From: Saprospiraceae bacterium
GTDB lineage: Bacteria > Bacteroidota > Bacteroidia > Chitinophagales > Saprospiraceae
Reading direction: 5' to 3'
NCBI GenBank assembly: GCA_020627785.1
Contig: JAHDGF010000014.1
Span: forward strand, 17,262 to 81,261
DNA: 64,000 nucleotides
The notes under the pieces: generated by a model
Databases searched by the model: none
Seen by the model: only the letters and a program-made list of their open reading frames with translations
Told to the model about the DNA's origin: nothing
Program-made: the position numbers and the translations under genes
Shown: positions 43,556 to 52,623 of the stretch, piece by piece
Layout: each line of letters starts with the position of its first letter
Numbering within the stretch: position 1 is the stretch's first letter

Positions 43556-43931
43556 AGATTTCTTGCTTTTCAAATCTAAAAAGAAAATAAGCGATTATCA
43601 AAATTAAGAACAGACTAAGGTGCGTAATTGTTGCTCCGATGAATGGAATTTGTCCAGCTTGATACATCCCATAAGTATAAAATCCCAGTGCCATATTCAA
43701 TCCCATCGCTATTAAATAGCTCTTGATGAATAAATTACTTGATTTTTCTGCCTCCTTTGAAACCAGCATAAGTAGCAGTCCAAAGCAGGAAGCCAAGATT
43801 CCGTAAAGCTTAAGGATGGGAATTGCTTTAACATTCTCAGGACCACCATAATAAAAGGTGGAAGGGTAAAGAAATAGGACGATTCCAGCAACAATTTCTA
43901 GGATAGCTGCCAATAATAAGGCTTTTTTCAT
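43548..43931 (-). CDS. small four-helix membrane protein
   Basis: A 127-residue protein with four predicted transmembrane helices (about 5-22, 38-58, 68-88, 97-118) and a short charged C-terminus. I do not recognise a specific family; the pattern is like DoxX-size or DUF4345-type proteins. It is divergent from the TetR gene, 47 bp away, and coupled to the metalloprotease lipoprotein, so the TetR protein may regulate this pair. Confidence 0.7.
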   Translation of the reverse strand: MKKALLLAAILEIVAGIVLFLYPSTFYYGGPENVKAIPILKLYGILASCFGLLLMLVSKEAEKSSNLFIKSYLIAMGLNMALGFYTYGMYQAGQIPFIGATITHLSLFLILIIAYFLFRFEKQEIYD

Positions 43932-43966
43932 AGGTCTAATTTACATTTTCAAAGCCGAATAAATTG

Positions 43967-43974
43967 TAAGTTTG
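43967..43974 (+). promoter_or_regulatory. -7 promoter element TAAGTTTG for the TetR gene
   Basis: Exact TAnnTTTG ending only four bases before the ATG at 43979, which implies a leaderless or nearly leaderless mRNA if used. Confidence 0.5.
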
Positions 43975-43978
43975 TGCC

Positions 43979-44662
43979 ATGAGATTGGAAAAGCGGTTAG
44001 AAAAGGAGGCGAGCATAATAGATGCAGCGGAGAAGATTTTCGAAACAGTAGGGTTTAAAAATGCCAAAATGGAGGATATTGCAGCAGCTGCAGATATTAC
44101 CAAGGTGACACTCTACTCCTATTTTCAGAGCAAGGAGAACCTTTATTTGGCGATAACTTATCGTGCATTGATCCGTTTGAATGAAGGTTTTAATGAGATT
44201 ATAAAACAGCAATCATCCAATACAGGGATGTCTGCCGTGCTTGAAATGCACGAATACTTCATGGATTTCTCTTCAACCAATTTTCTATACACGGAAGCCC
44301 TTCTTGATTATTTTGAGATGAATCGATCAAGTGCTGCCGGGGAAGATAAAGCCAAGCTTACAGATGCTGTTCTCGAAAGTCATTTCTATCAAAAGACGCA
44401 AGAAATCCAGAATGTTCCTTATAAGCTTTTGGCTCAAGAAGTAAAACGAGGGCAGACAGATGGTAGCATAGCTTCAAAGATTGATCCCATGCTTTACACA
44501 CTTCACGCATGGACCGTTTCTCTAGGTTATATCAAGATCATTAGTTCTGCAGGAGATAATACACTTTTCAATATTGAATTGAAAGAGTTGTTTAAATTGA
44601 ACTTACATTTTGCCGAACAGATCCTTTCCGGTAAGGTTGATGTGCCAGGGCTCGTGGGGTAA
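43979..44662 (+). CDS. TetR/AcrR family transcriptional regulator
   Basis: A 227-residue regulator. The N-terminal TetR helix-turn-helix is clear: IIDAAEKIFETVGFKNAKM, then IAAAADITKVTLYSYFQSKE (recognition helix TLYSYF). The rest is a helical ligand-binding and dimerisation domain, which does not identify the ligand. It is divergent from the membrane-protein/metalloprotease pair across a 47-bp gap, the usual arrangement for a repressor and its target. A short inverted repeat TTTACA ... TGTAAG spans the gap and could be an operator; this is tentative. Confidence 0.92.
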   Translation: MRLEKRLEKEASIIDAAEKIFETVGFKNAKMEDIAAAADITKVTLYSYFQSKENLYLAITYRALIRLNEGFNEIIKQQSSNTGMSAVLEMHEYFMDFSSTNFLYTEALLDYFEMNRSSAAGEDKAKLTDAVLESHFYQKTQEIQNVPYKLLAQEVKRGQTDGSIASKIDPMLYTLHAWTVSLGYIKIISSAGDNTLFNIELKELFKLNLHFAEQILSGKVDVPGLVG

Positions 44663-44695
44663 TAAGTTTTATATTAAAGGAAAATTTACAATGCT

Positions 44696-45445
44696 TTAAA
44701 GGATGTTATTTTGAATCTTCTTTACATTGTTTTCTAAATTCTCCCTCTTAATAATCCCAATCTTTAAATCTCCTTTTAATTCAATCATTTCATCAAATTC
44801 AATTTCTTCTAATTCTTTTAATTGCTTAGGATTTAAGATGTTGAATGGGTGCAACTTTTTAATTTTTCCTTCTTCTATTAAATGTAATTTTGATCTCCAT
44901 TTATAACCTTCTTTATTAATGGGGAAATACGAGCTGAAAAGAGTTCTTTTCGGGTACATTTCACTCATGTGACTAAAATCCGGATAACAACTAAATCCAT
45001 ATCCATATTGAAGATTCACAAAAGCCATAAGTTTATTCACAATAGCGGGAAGGAACTTGTTTAAATCTACATCCGTTTTTTGAAATCCGATGTAGGCAAA
45101 TTGTCCTGGCTCGTTTGGTCTTTGGGTGGTAATTCCTGAACTTAGGAATATTTTCTCATCATTGATATAAAGCCCTAGGCAGTTCCCAAACCCTTTTTTT
45201 TGGAACCTATTTTTTAATGCTTTTTCTCCAATATCTGGACTGCCCTTACTGAAGCCATAGCCGGGGCCGCTTATGTAGAATTTAGGATTAGCTGTAGGAA
45301 AAGTACCTTTTATTAATTTTTGGAATTCTGTGGTTAGTTTTTCCTTGTAAGATGGGCTAGGATTTTCAATTTCAAAATCGAAGTAAAAGGCAAGGTGATA
45401 CCTATTTTCTTTTTGTCTTCTGATAAATCTATGAAATCTATTCAT
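44696..45445 (-). CDS. hypothetical protein, 249 aa
   Basis: A soluble 249-residue protein with no signal peptide or membrane segment; it is rich in Lys, Phe and Tyr. Recognisable stretches are FYISGPGYGFSKGSPDIG, FGNCLGLYIND and GFSCYPDFSHMSEM. I do not recognise a family. Its size and aromatic-rich alpha/beta look recall immunity-type proteins, but that is a guess. It is monocistronic between TetR (convergent) and the pirin gene (84 bp upstream, same strand). It is notably A/T-rich, which could indicate transfer. Confidence 0.65.
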   Translation of the reverse strand: MNRFHRFIRRQKENRYHLAFYFDFEIENPSPSYKEKLTTEFQKLIKGTFPTANPKFYISGPGYGFSKGSPDIGEKALKNRFQKKGFGNCLGLYINDEKIFLSSGITTQRPNEPGQFAYIGFQKTDVDLNKFLPAIVNKLMAFVNLQYGYGFSCYPDFSHMSEMYPKRTLFSSYFPINKEGYKWRSKLHLIEEGKIKKLHPFNILNPKQLKELEEIEFDEMIELKGDLKIGIIKRENLENNVKKIQNNIL

Positions 45446-45529
45446 CGGTGTCTGTTAGCCCTTGAATATAAATACAAAGACTAGAACAGCAAAAGTTAAA
45501 ACTAAGATTGTTGGATTTTGGTATTAATG

Positions 45530-46492
45530 TTACATATTTACCAAGTCGGGATTCCCCATCTTTCCAGCTCTATAATTTCTGATGCATTCATTGATCTGTT
45601 CCTGATTGTTCATCACAAATGGGCCATAAGAAAATACCTCTTCTTCAAGCGGTTGTCCGCCAAGAACGAGGAATTCAGATTCACATTCTGAATATAATTT
45701 TATGTTGGAATCACCCCTTTGGAAAAGAACAATCTGATTTGCCTTGAGCGATCTTCCTTCTTGCATTTCAAGCTCACCATTCACTAGATAGATAAAAGCA
45801 TTATGTTCTGGGTTGGTAGGAATATCGAGTCGAGAATCTTCTTTCATTTTTACATGGTAATAGAAAGCAGGGGAGAAGGTCTGAACGGTTGATTTTGCAT
45901 CAAACAATTCACCGAGAACAACTCTAATCCAATATTTTTCTGTTTCAATTTCTCCCATCTCCGCGATGCGATGAACAAAGGTCGTTGGGTCATCGAATTT
46001 ATATGCTGATGGAGTATTTAGCCAGATTTGAAAGCCATGATACAAGCCTCCTTCTTCAACTAATTTGCTTCCGGATTCTTCCATGTGGATGGCTCCTTTT
46101 CCAGAGTTGAAAATCATAAAATCACCTTTGCCAATCTGAAAGTCATAGTTCAGGCTGTCTTTGTGATGTCCCGTACCTTCAAGAAAATAAGTGGTGGGTG
46201 TCACCCCTGCATGTGGGTGTGCATCTACTCGCAATGGGTCTGCTCCACGATCCACAGCCACTGGTCCAAATTCATCGAATAAAACGTAGGGAGATACATG
46301 GTCCAAGTGATTGCCAGCAAAAGCACGAAGGACTGGAAGTGTACCTACGTTTACTCCATTGGCTGTAAGGATGCGATAGATTTTTCGCTGACTATCAGCA
46401 TTAGTCATGCCCGAATTCTTAACCTTATCGTTGGTTAGGGTAGGTGTAAGACCTACAATGGCAGATCCCTTGATAAATTCTCTCCTTTTCAT
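45530..46492 (-). CDS. pirin family protein with a Tat-like N-terminus
   Basis: A 320-residue bicupin of the pirin family. The N-terminal cupin holds the iron ligands in DAHPHAGVTP and in GAIHMEESG; the motif block FDEFGPVAV is also typical. The C-terminal cupin is less conserved, as usual. Some pirins oxidise quercetin; others are nuclear or cytosolic redox sensors. Unusually, this one begins MKRREFIKGSAIVGL, a twin-arginine signal pattern, suggesting export of a folded metalloprotein; the hydrophobic core is short and no clear cleavage site follows. ATG 46492 is preferred to an in-frame TTG at 46531 because it begins this signal. Confidence 0.88.
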   Translation of the reverse strand: MKRREFIKGSAIVGLTPTLTNDKVKNSGMTNADSQRKIYRILTANGVNVGTLPVLRAFAGNHLDHVSPYVLFDEFGPVAVDRGADPLRVDAHPHAGVTPTTYFLEGTGHHKDSLNYDFQIGKGDFMIFNSGKGAIHMEESGSKLVEEGGLYHGFQIWLNTPSAYKFDDPTTFVHRIAEMGEIETEKYWIRVVLGELFDAKSTVQTFSPAFYYHVKMKEDSRLDIPTNPEHNAFIYLVNGELEMQEGRSLKANQIVLFQRGDSNIKLYSECESEFLVLGGQPLEEEVFSYGPFVMNNQEQINECIRNYRAGKMGNPDLVNM

Positions 46493-46719
46493 AGATGGTA
46501 ATTTATGTTGAAAAAACGGAATAATGCTCAAAAAGTTCTACAAATCAATAGAGACGTGAAGCTCTTACTAATTTTTGAAATTATGTTCAAGTCGTTGAGG
46601 ATACTTCCATGTAAGCCTCTAAAAGAGTTCTGTACGGGTTAGAATTATATCATCTGTGGTCTGTGGCGTTAAATATGATTATTCTTAGGTTGGAATACTC
46701 ATATATTAATAAATCATAT

Positions 46720-46728
46720 ATAACTTGC
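46720..46728 (+). promoter_or_regulatory. candidate -7 element for the MopE/cohesin gene
   Basis: ATAACTTGC includes TAACTTGC, the TAnnTTTG consensus minus one T, 15 bases before the ATG at 46743. It overlaps the in-frame TTG at 46725, which argues against that codon as start. Confidence 0.45.
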
Positions 46729-46742
46729 GCAAAAATTGCAAG

Positions 46743-49394
46743 ATGAGAAACCAACTTTTACTTTTTATTTTTTCGATGATGATTGTCTCGACTACTCAAG
46801 CACAGGATTGTGATGCGCTGCTTGATGGCTTTGGTTTTCATTTTGTAGCCGTTGATGATTTGAATGAGTCATTGGACGTGTTTCCTCCGGATGGGGTTGT
46901 TCGATTAAATGCTCAGGTTTTAAACTTTAATTCCATTTTATCCTTTCAGCATACTTTTCAATTCAATCCAGAGTTGCTAAGTTTTATATCCGTAGATTCT
47001 GATGGTGACTTAGGAACCATATTTTTTAATACAGAAGATGCTGCAGACGGATTAATTTCTGCGGTATGGTCTGATCCTTCGGCACTTGGTCAGACGCTCA
47101 TGGATAGCAGCCAAGTTTACGTATTTGAGTTTGAAGTAATCAATGAGCAAGGATTGTGTGCTGATTTAGAATTCAATGATGAAACAACAGCCATTGAGGT
47201 GAATGCAGCTTTGAGTCTTACTGAAATTTGCACATCGTCTGAACCTCCTATTCTAACGAGTTCTATTCTATTGTGTATCCCAAATGGATTTGATGGCGAT
47301 GGTGATGGATTTGATATAAGTGTAGATTGCAATGATAATAATCCGAATGTGTATCCTGGTGCAACCGAGATTGATGACAATGCTTTGGATGAAGATTGCG
47401 ATGGGGTACTTGGAGTAGGTGTGGATTGTCAAGCCGCCTTTGATGAACTTGAATTTTATTTAGAGACGGAAGATAATTTAGGGAATCCTGTGGTAGACAT
47501 AGTTCAGAATGATGTGATTGATGCCATCGTAAAAGTGAATAATTTTAATTCCGTTGTATCTCTTCAAGGGACCTTAACTTTTGATGAAACGAAATTAAGA
47601 TTTTTGGAAATAGATGCTTTTTCTGGTAGCCCACTTGAAACTTCATTTAATGTTCAAGAAGCATCTACTGGAATTATTGGTTTTATTACTACTTCTACTA
47701 CTGGGGTTGGGGTTGAACTACAGGATGGGGACTCGTATCTACTATTGCGATTCGAAGTGATAACTGCAGATGCCGCATGCGAAAGTTTGATTGTTACCGA
47801 TGAATTCGTCCGCACGGAAACTTATCTTACCATTAATACTGGAATGGACTGCTTTACCTTCGTTCCTATTGACATTAATAATCAGATCTGTATTTACGAA
47901 GATAAAGATGCGGATGGTTATTCTACTTTTAATGACTGCAACGATCAAGACGCCTCTATTAATCCTGGTGTTGCTGAAATCGAAGGCAATGGCGTTGATG
48001 AAAATTGCGACGGCTTTGATTTCATATTGGTAGATAATGACATGGACGGTTTTACAAACGATGTTGATTGTAATGACGCTGATGCAAATATAAATCCTGC
48101 TGCCATGGAAATTCCCAACAATGATGTTGACGAAAATTGTGATGGTCTTGCCTTGGTCATTGACTCTGACATGGATGGTTTTAATTCCGATGAAGATTGT
48201 AATGACGCTGATGCAAATGTAAATCCAGTAGCCATTGAAATTCCCAACAATGCAATAGATGAAGATTGCAACGGAGAAGTCTTAGTCATTGATGTGGATA
48301 TGGATGGTTTCAATTCCGATGAAGATTGTAATGACGCTGACGCAAATATAAACCCAGGAGCCACAGAGATTCCAGATAATGGCATAGATGAGAATTGTGA
48401 TGGCTTTGACTCATTGGTCGTAGATGCTGATATGGATGGTTTTACTTCTGATGAAGATTGTGATGACGCTGACGCAAATATAAATCCAGGAGCAACGGAA
48501 ATACCAGACAATGGAGTAGATGAAAACTGCGATGGTTTTGACTTCATAATTGCTGACAATGATCAAGATGGTTTTACGAATGACGTAGATTGTGATGATT
48601 CTAATCCAAGCATAAATCCTGGCGCTACAGAGATACCAGGGAATTTTATCGATGAAGATTGCGATGGCCTAGACTTTGATCCAATAGACGCAGACATGGA
48701 TGGCTTCACCAATGATGTAGATTGTGACGATTCAAATCCAACAATAAATCCGGGTGCAGTAGAGGTTTGTGATAACTTAGATAATGACTGTGATGGTGAA
48801 ATTGATGAAGGCTTAGATGTGCTTGAGTATTACTTTGACGGTGATGGAGATTCTTACGGCGATGAAAACAATACCCTAACTGCCTGTGATGTCCCGAATG
48901 GATATGTTGAAGCTGCTGGCGATTGTGATGATGAGAATCCAGATATAAATCCCGAGGCAGAAGAAATTCCAAACAATGATATTGATGAAAACTGTGATGG
49001 GATTTCTGAAGTGATTGATGAAGACATGGACGGATTTAATTCTGATGAAGATTGTGATGATTTTGATCCTACCATTTATCCTGGTGCAGAGGAGATTGCA
49101 GACAATGGAATCGATGAAGATTGTGATGGGAATGATCTATCGACTTCCATAAATGAGTTAGAGCAAGTGAGCATCCGCTTATTTCCTAACCCAGTACGGA
49201 ATAATTTTCAGTTAGAATTCTCTCAACCCATAAACTTCTCTTTAAGAATATATTCCTCTACGGGTGAATTATCTTATGTTGGAAGAAATGAGCTTGCGGT
49301 GAGTATGAATGCTTTTGCGCCAGGTTTGTATTTACTCGAAGTGATAGAAGAGGGGACTGGCCTGAAGAAAATGTTGAGAGTCGTAAAGATTTAA
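46743..49394 (+). CDS. secreted protein with two cohesin-like domains, ten MopE-type calcium repeats and T9SS type A domain
   Basis: An 883-residue T9SS cargo. Signal peptide (ends STTQAQ, about 20). Two cohesin-like beta domains (about 25-175 and 230-375; both with a 'VxxFNSxxSxQ' strand and a 'xYxFxFEV' end). After them come about ten repeats of the MopE or 'putative metal-binding' type, D-C-[ND]-D-x(4)-[IV]-[NY]-P-x-A-x-E-I-x-x-N-x-[IV]-D-E-[DN]-C-[DN]-G, over about 185-800. The end is a type A sorting domain (IRLFPNPVRNNFQLEF, APGLYLLEVIEEG). The acidic repeats should bind Ca2+ and stiffen the stalk. ATG 46743 is chosen because the TTG at 46725 lies in the likely promoter. Confidence 0.88.
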   Translation: MRNQLLLFIFSMMIVSTTQAQDCDALLDGFGFHFVAVDDLNESLDVFPPDGVVRLNAQVLNFNSILSFQHTFQFNPELLSFISVDSDGDLGTIFFNTEDAADGLISAVWSDPSALGQTLMDSSQVYVFEFEVINEQGLCADLEFNDETTAIEVNAALSLTEICTSSEPPILTSSILLCIPNGFDGDGDGFDISVDCNDNNPNVYPGATEIDDNALDEDCDGVLGVGVDCQAAFDELEFYLETEDNLGNPVVDIVQNDVIDAIVKVNNFNSVVSLQGTLTFDETKLRFLEIDAFSGSPLETSFNVQEASTGIIGFITTSTTGVGVELQDGDSYLLLRFEVITADAACESLIVTDEFVRTETYLTINTGMDCFTFVPIDINNQICIYEDKDADGYSTFNDCNDQDASINPGVAEIEGNGVDENCDGFDFILVDNDMDGFTNDVDCNDADANINPAAMEIPNNDVDENCDGLALVIDSDMDGFNSDEDCNDADANVNPVAIEIPNNAIDEDCNGEVLVIDVDMDGFNSDEDCNDADANINPGATEIPDNGIDENCDGFDSLVVDADMDGFTSDEDCDDADANINPGATEIPDNGVDENCDGFDFIIADNDQDGFTNDVDCDDSNPSINPGATEIPGNFIDEDCDGLDFDPIDADMDGFTNDVDCDDSNPTINPGAVEVCDNLDNDCDGEIDEGLDVLEYYFDGDGDSYGDENNTLTACDVPNGYVEAAGDCDDENPDINPEAEEIPNNDIDENCDGISEVIDEDMDGFNSDEDCDDFDPTIYPGAEEIADNGIDEDCDGNDLSTSINELEQVSIRLFPNPVRNNFQLEFSQPINFSLRIYSSTGELSYVGRNELAVSMNAFAPGLYLLEVIEEGTGLKKMLRVVKI

Positions 49395-49417
49395 TAAACG
49401 AACAAAACCAAACAGAA

Positions 49418-49448
49418 AGGCTCTAGTGTTGCTAGGGCCTTTTTTTAT
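49418..49448 (+). terminator. rho-independent terminator after the MopE/cohesin gene
   Basis: AGGCTCTAG / CTAGGGCCT stem (9 pairs, one G-U, 5-base loop) followed by TTTTTTT. Confidence 0.88.
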
Positions 49449-49477
49449 AAATGTGATTGAATTAAAATTCAAAACTT

Positions 49478-49855
49478 ATGCTCACCTCACCTAAATTTAC
49501 TGCCTTCCTTCCAACCATAAATCCTGAGGCTTCCAAAAGATTTTACACAGAGGTACTTGGACTAAATTTGATTTCCGAAGATAACTACTCCCAAGTCTTT
49601 GAACAGGATAATACACTCTTGAGGATTACGGTGGTTCAAGAATTCACACCACAGCCTTTTACGGTCTTTGGTTTTAAGATTGAGGAAATTATTCATCAGG
49701 TAAAAGCTTTAACTGATAAAGGGATTCTTTTTGAAAGGTATGGTCATTTTGATCAAGATGAGCATGGTATTTGGACGGCACCTAGTCAGGCGAAAGTTGC
49801 CTGGTTTAAAGACCCTGATGGAAACTTACTTTCCTTAACTGAATTTCCTAAATAG
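49478..49855 (+). CDS. VOC family (glyoxalase/bleomycin resistance-like) protein
   Basis: A 125-residue protein with the two beta-alpha-beta-beta-beta modules of the vicinal-oxygen-chelate fold. The start TAFLPTINPEASKRFYTEVLGL and the end AKVAWFKDPDGNLLSLTEFP are diagnostic. The final Glu (in LTEFP) is the usual metal ligand. Substrate unknown; the family covers lyases, dioxygenases and antibiotic-binding proteins. It is monocistronic, after a terminator. Confidence 0.9.
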   Translation: MLTSPKFTAFLPTINPEASKRFYTEVLGLNLISEDNYSQVFEQDNTLLRITVVQEFTPQPFTVFGFKIEEIIHQVKALTDKGILFERYGHFDQDEHGIWTAPSQAKVAWFKDPDGNLLSLTEFPK

Positions 49856-49875
49856 AAAATTGTCTGAAGCGAATT

Positions 49876-49905
49876 TTGAGCCTCCTAAGAAATTAGAAGG
49901 CTCAA
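49876..49905. terminator. intergenic hairpin between convergent VOC and DUF1573 genes
   Basis: TTGAGCCT...AGGCTCAA (8 pairs), continuing inside as CTAA/TTAG around a GAAA tetraloop after one mismatch. It lies between two stops and lacks a T run on either side, so terminator function is likely but not certain. Confidence 0.5.
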
Positions 49906-49921
49906 TAAAAAACGCGGTAAC

Positions 49922-50287
49922 TTAAGAACGAACTACTTCGCCGTTGAATCTCAAGACGGTAGGCTCTTCATTCAGGTTTGTTGTAACCTTTGCAGTCTTC
50001 GTGAATTTTCCAATTTTCTTTGCATTGAAAGTGGCTTCAATAATGGTAGATTCTCCTGGGGCTATTGGCTCCTTTGTATATCCAGTGCTCGTGCATCCAC
50101 AACCAACCTTTACGTTCTCAATGACCAACGACTCTTTACTATTATTGGTTAATTCGTAAGTCGCTGTTGCAGGAATGTTCTGCTGAATTTCACCAAAGTT
50201 ATATTCAGTTGAATTCCAAGAAACGGTATCAATAGTATCGCCCATGATGAATAATACGCTCGTAAATAAAAATGCTATTAATTTCAT
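49922..50287 (-). CDS. DUF1573 domain protein, secreted
   Basis: A 121-residue exported protein: signal peptide (MKLIAFLFTSVLFIMG) followed by one DUF1573 domain, an Ig-like fold. The family signature is FGEIQQNIPATATYELTN, then the CGCTSTGYTKEPIAPGES segment with its Cys-x-Cys pair, and the closing LRFNGEV. Very common in Bacteroidota, in single or tandem copies; role unknown, probably in the periplasm. It is monocistronic. Confidence 0.93.
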   Translation of the reverse strand: MKLIAFLFTSVLFIMGDTIDTVSWNSTEYNFGEIQQNIPATATYELTNNSKESLVIENVKVGCGCTSTGYTKEPIAPGESTIIEATFNAKKIGKFTKTAKVTTNLNEEPTVLRFNGEVVRS

Positions 50288-50562
50288 TTTAAAATTATGT
50301 TAGTGATTAAAAAAAATGAGCTGGCCAAAACTCATTGCAAACATAAGAGCAAGAAAAGTGGGCTTTGTTAAGTAGCAATAATTGATTGTTAATCGCTTGT
50401 TAAGTTGAGGAGGTGGGAGAGCAGAATTTAAATAGACTATGGGAAAAAATATAAAAATAAATTACTCAGCGCATTGAATGTAAAGTCGTAAGGATTTTTA
50501 GATCAGCTTTGCGCAAATGTATTTTTATATCTAGAGAAAGATTTCAGTCAGAAAATATTCTT

Positions 50563-51615
50563 TTATTTAGTAACAAATAATTTGGCTGTGGTTTCAATTT
50601 CTTCAATGCCGTTCCTGATTTTTTGTTCTAGTATTTTAAAGAACTGTTTTCTATCCTTGGAACCTTGTTTAGAAATTAACTTGGAATGAGATAAAAGTTT
50701 TTCAATCCAATCACCGACCATCTTATTTACTTTGGGTTCATTGCAGAAAACATAATTCGGGATGTCTAGCATCGTAAACATGGCATTGAATTCAGGAGAT
50801 CGTCCCCAGATGATGAGCGGGGTCATAATCAGCTGGTTATTATATATGGTAATATAACTTCCGTCGGAAAGGGATGACTCATTGCTTGTTTTTACTCCTT
50901 CTTTGGCCGTAAGTAATAAGTGATCATATAATCCTTGCAAACTTTCACTAAGCTTTTTTATATCATCCGGCGAAGTAAGAATGTAACTTTCAATCAAATA
51001 TTTTATCTGTTCTATCAGTGAATCAACAAATCGATGATTCCACAATTCTAATCCTTGCATGCTTAAATAACTTTCAATCACCGATTTCCTCAAAGTATCA
51101 AATTTGAATTTTTCATCTTCATAAAGTCCCAGATGAAAATTATCCGATAGATAAGGGGTATTCCAATTGGTGTAATCCCAGATGTACAATTTGATTTTCA
51201 ATAAATCTGGGAAATTGAATAAATGAAAGATGGGAACTTCGTTGGCTATATAGGTGAATTCTACATTTGCGAAAGCACTGTACTCCTTCAAATGCTTAGC
51301 CATATTCTCGAGGTATTCCATCGGGTGCTCTGGCTTCTTGTCAAAGGAATCTAATTGAAAGGAAAACTCGCTTTGATTGCTAAGAAAAGATGAAATCGGG
51401 ATTTTAAATTTATCGTGAAGCAGTTCCAATTCCTCTATGCTAAGAACAACCTCACCATTCATTTTTTTATAAGCACTACTCTTGCTGATCGATAGCGTTT
51501 CCATCAAAAGTTTTGGCACGCTGTATAATTGCCCATACTTCTCACTTAGGTAGGACATCAATTTAGGTTGTATGCGCTCTATGTTAGTTGTTTCTTTATT
51601 ATTCATTTGTCTCAT
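50563..51615 (-). CDS. helix-turn-helix regulator (BetR-like), divergent from the lipase/lipoprotein operon
   Basis: A 350-residue protein. The N-terminal 60-70 residues look like a helix-turn-helix (KLLMETLSISKSSAYKKMNG: helix, turn, then recognition helix SSAYKKM), as in BetR-type Bacteroidota regulators. The remaining 280 residues are mostly helical with no domain I recognise, probably a sensor. ATG 51615 or 51606 are both possible starts; an in-frame TTG at 51648 is unlikely. It is divergent from the operon starting at 51799 with a 183-bp intergenic gap, so it may control that operon; this is inference from position. Confidence 0.72.
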   Translation of the reverse strand: MRQMNNKETTNIERIQPKLMSYLSEKYGQLYSVPKLLMETLSISKSSAYKKMNGEVVLSIEELELLHDKFKIPISSFLSNQSEFSFQLDSFDKKPEHPMEYLENMAKHLKEYSAFANVEFTYIANEVPIFHLFNFPDLLKIKLYIWDYTNWNTPYLSDNFHLGLYEDEKFKFDTLRKSVIESYLSMQGLELWNHRFVDSLIEQIKYLIESYILTSPDDIKKLSESLQGLYDHLLLTAKEGVKTSNESSLSDGSYITIYNNQLIMTPLIIWGRSPEFNAMFTMLDIPNYVFCNEPKVNKMVGDWIEKLLSHSKLISKQGSKDRKQFFKILEQKIRNGIEEIETTAKLFVTK

Positions 51616-51798
51616 TAAATTACAATTAATTAACGCACTGTGTAACAAACCGAGACTTTTTAATGCATCGTCTGATCATTGTTTCATCTGGCCTTATACT
51701 TTGATTAATTGTGTCACGATTTGCATCTCTATTTATGTCCATATTTACAACGAGGTAAACAACCGATTTAATTTTTTTTTATTTTAATCTAATTATCT

Positions 51799-52623
51799 AT
51801 GAAAGTAACAGTATATAGCTTATTTGTTCTTATCATTTTTTTATTTAGTTGTCAAAAAAATCTTCCAATAGAAGATGATAAGAATTCTATTGTTAAAAGT
51901 AGAAGTAATATTATGGAAATCGATTATGAATTGCAGCTCTACAATACCATAGAACTTAATTCTGAAGGAAACGAAGATTTATGTGATGATGATATGTACA
52001 TTCTCACAAATGTATCCCAATTATGGATCGTTCATGCTGAAATTGATTCAATAAATCCATGCCTTGACATAGATAGATATACCTCATCCAACGACCCTAA
52101 TGCAAACTCAAGTAGTGGTAGATCTCGAGAATCGAATGGTGTAAATTATGATTTTGAATCAAATACGAATATATGTAATGGTGTCCTCTCTTATTCTGGA
52201 ATTGATACGAGCTATACAACTACCATGCAGGGGGCTTCTGAATTTTGGGGTGAAATGATTCAATACTATAATAAGTCAGAGGAAGAGAACTCTGAAGAAT
52301 TCCTTGAACTCTATCAAAATGCTGTGGATTATGGAAAAATAGTTTCTGAAACCGAAACAACTGTGTCCATAAGAGAACAAGATCGTTTTGGTAATGAAAT
52401 AATTACAACTTACAGTAAGGATACCTTTCTTGAGCTTCAGGTGGTAACTAATTCTCCCAACGGAGAACAATATATTCAGATATTCAATTATACCTGTTCT
52501 GCGGACGGAGAGATTATACCAGCGTCCATAATATCAATTTCGCAAGAAATAAGCCCACTTTGTAAAGAGGCCTACACTAAAAAAGAAATTCAAAAATTCA
52601 ATCACTATCAAATCAGAAGATAA
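51799..52623 (+). CDS. lipoprotein of unknown function, first gene of the six-gene operon
   Basis: A 274-residue predicted lipoprotein (MKVTVYSLFVLIIFLFSC, Cys18). It has four further Cys residues (LCDDDM, PCLD, ICNG, YTCSAD) plus PLCKEA that could form disulfides. The mature protein is acidic and Ser-rich at about 95-120, then mixed alpha/beta. I recognise no family. The stop and the next start overlap as TAATG, so it is translationally coupled to the lipase-like gene. Given the context it could be a partner or chaperone of that enzyme. Confidence 0.7.
   Translation: MKVTVYSLFVLIIFLFSCQKNLPIEDDKNSIVKSRSNIMEIDYELQLYNTIELNSEGNEDLCDDDMYILTNVSQLWIVHAEIDSINPCLDIDRYTSSNDPNANSSSGRSRESNGVNYDFESNTNICNGVLSYSGIDTSYTTTMQGASEFWGEMIQYYNKSEEENSEEFLELYQNAVDYGKIVSETETTVSIREQDRFGNEIITTYSKDTFLELQVVTNSPNGEQYIQIFNYTCSADGEIIPASIISISQEISPLCKEAYTKKEIQKFNHYQIRR

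Noticed and set aside
47945..48559. 204-codon minus-strand ORF opposite the MopE repeats
   Set aside because: It is the mirror of a repetitive acidic coding region; the translation is Ser/Pro-rich low complexity with no start signal. Similar mirrors occur at 47117-47380, 48854-49075 and 63713-63976.
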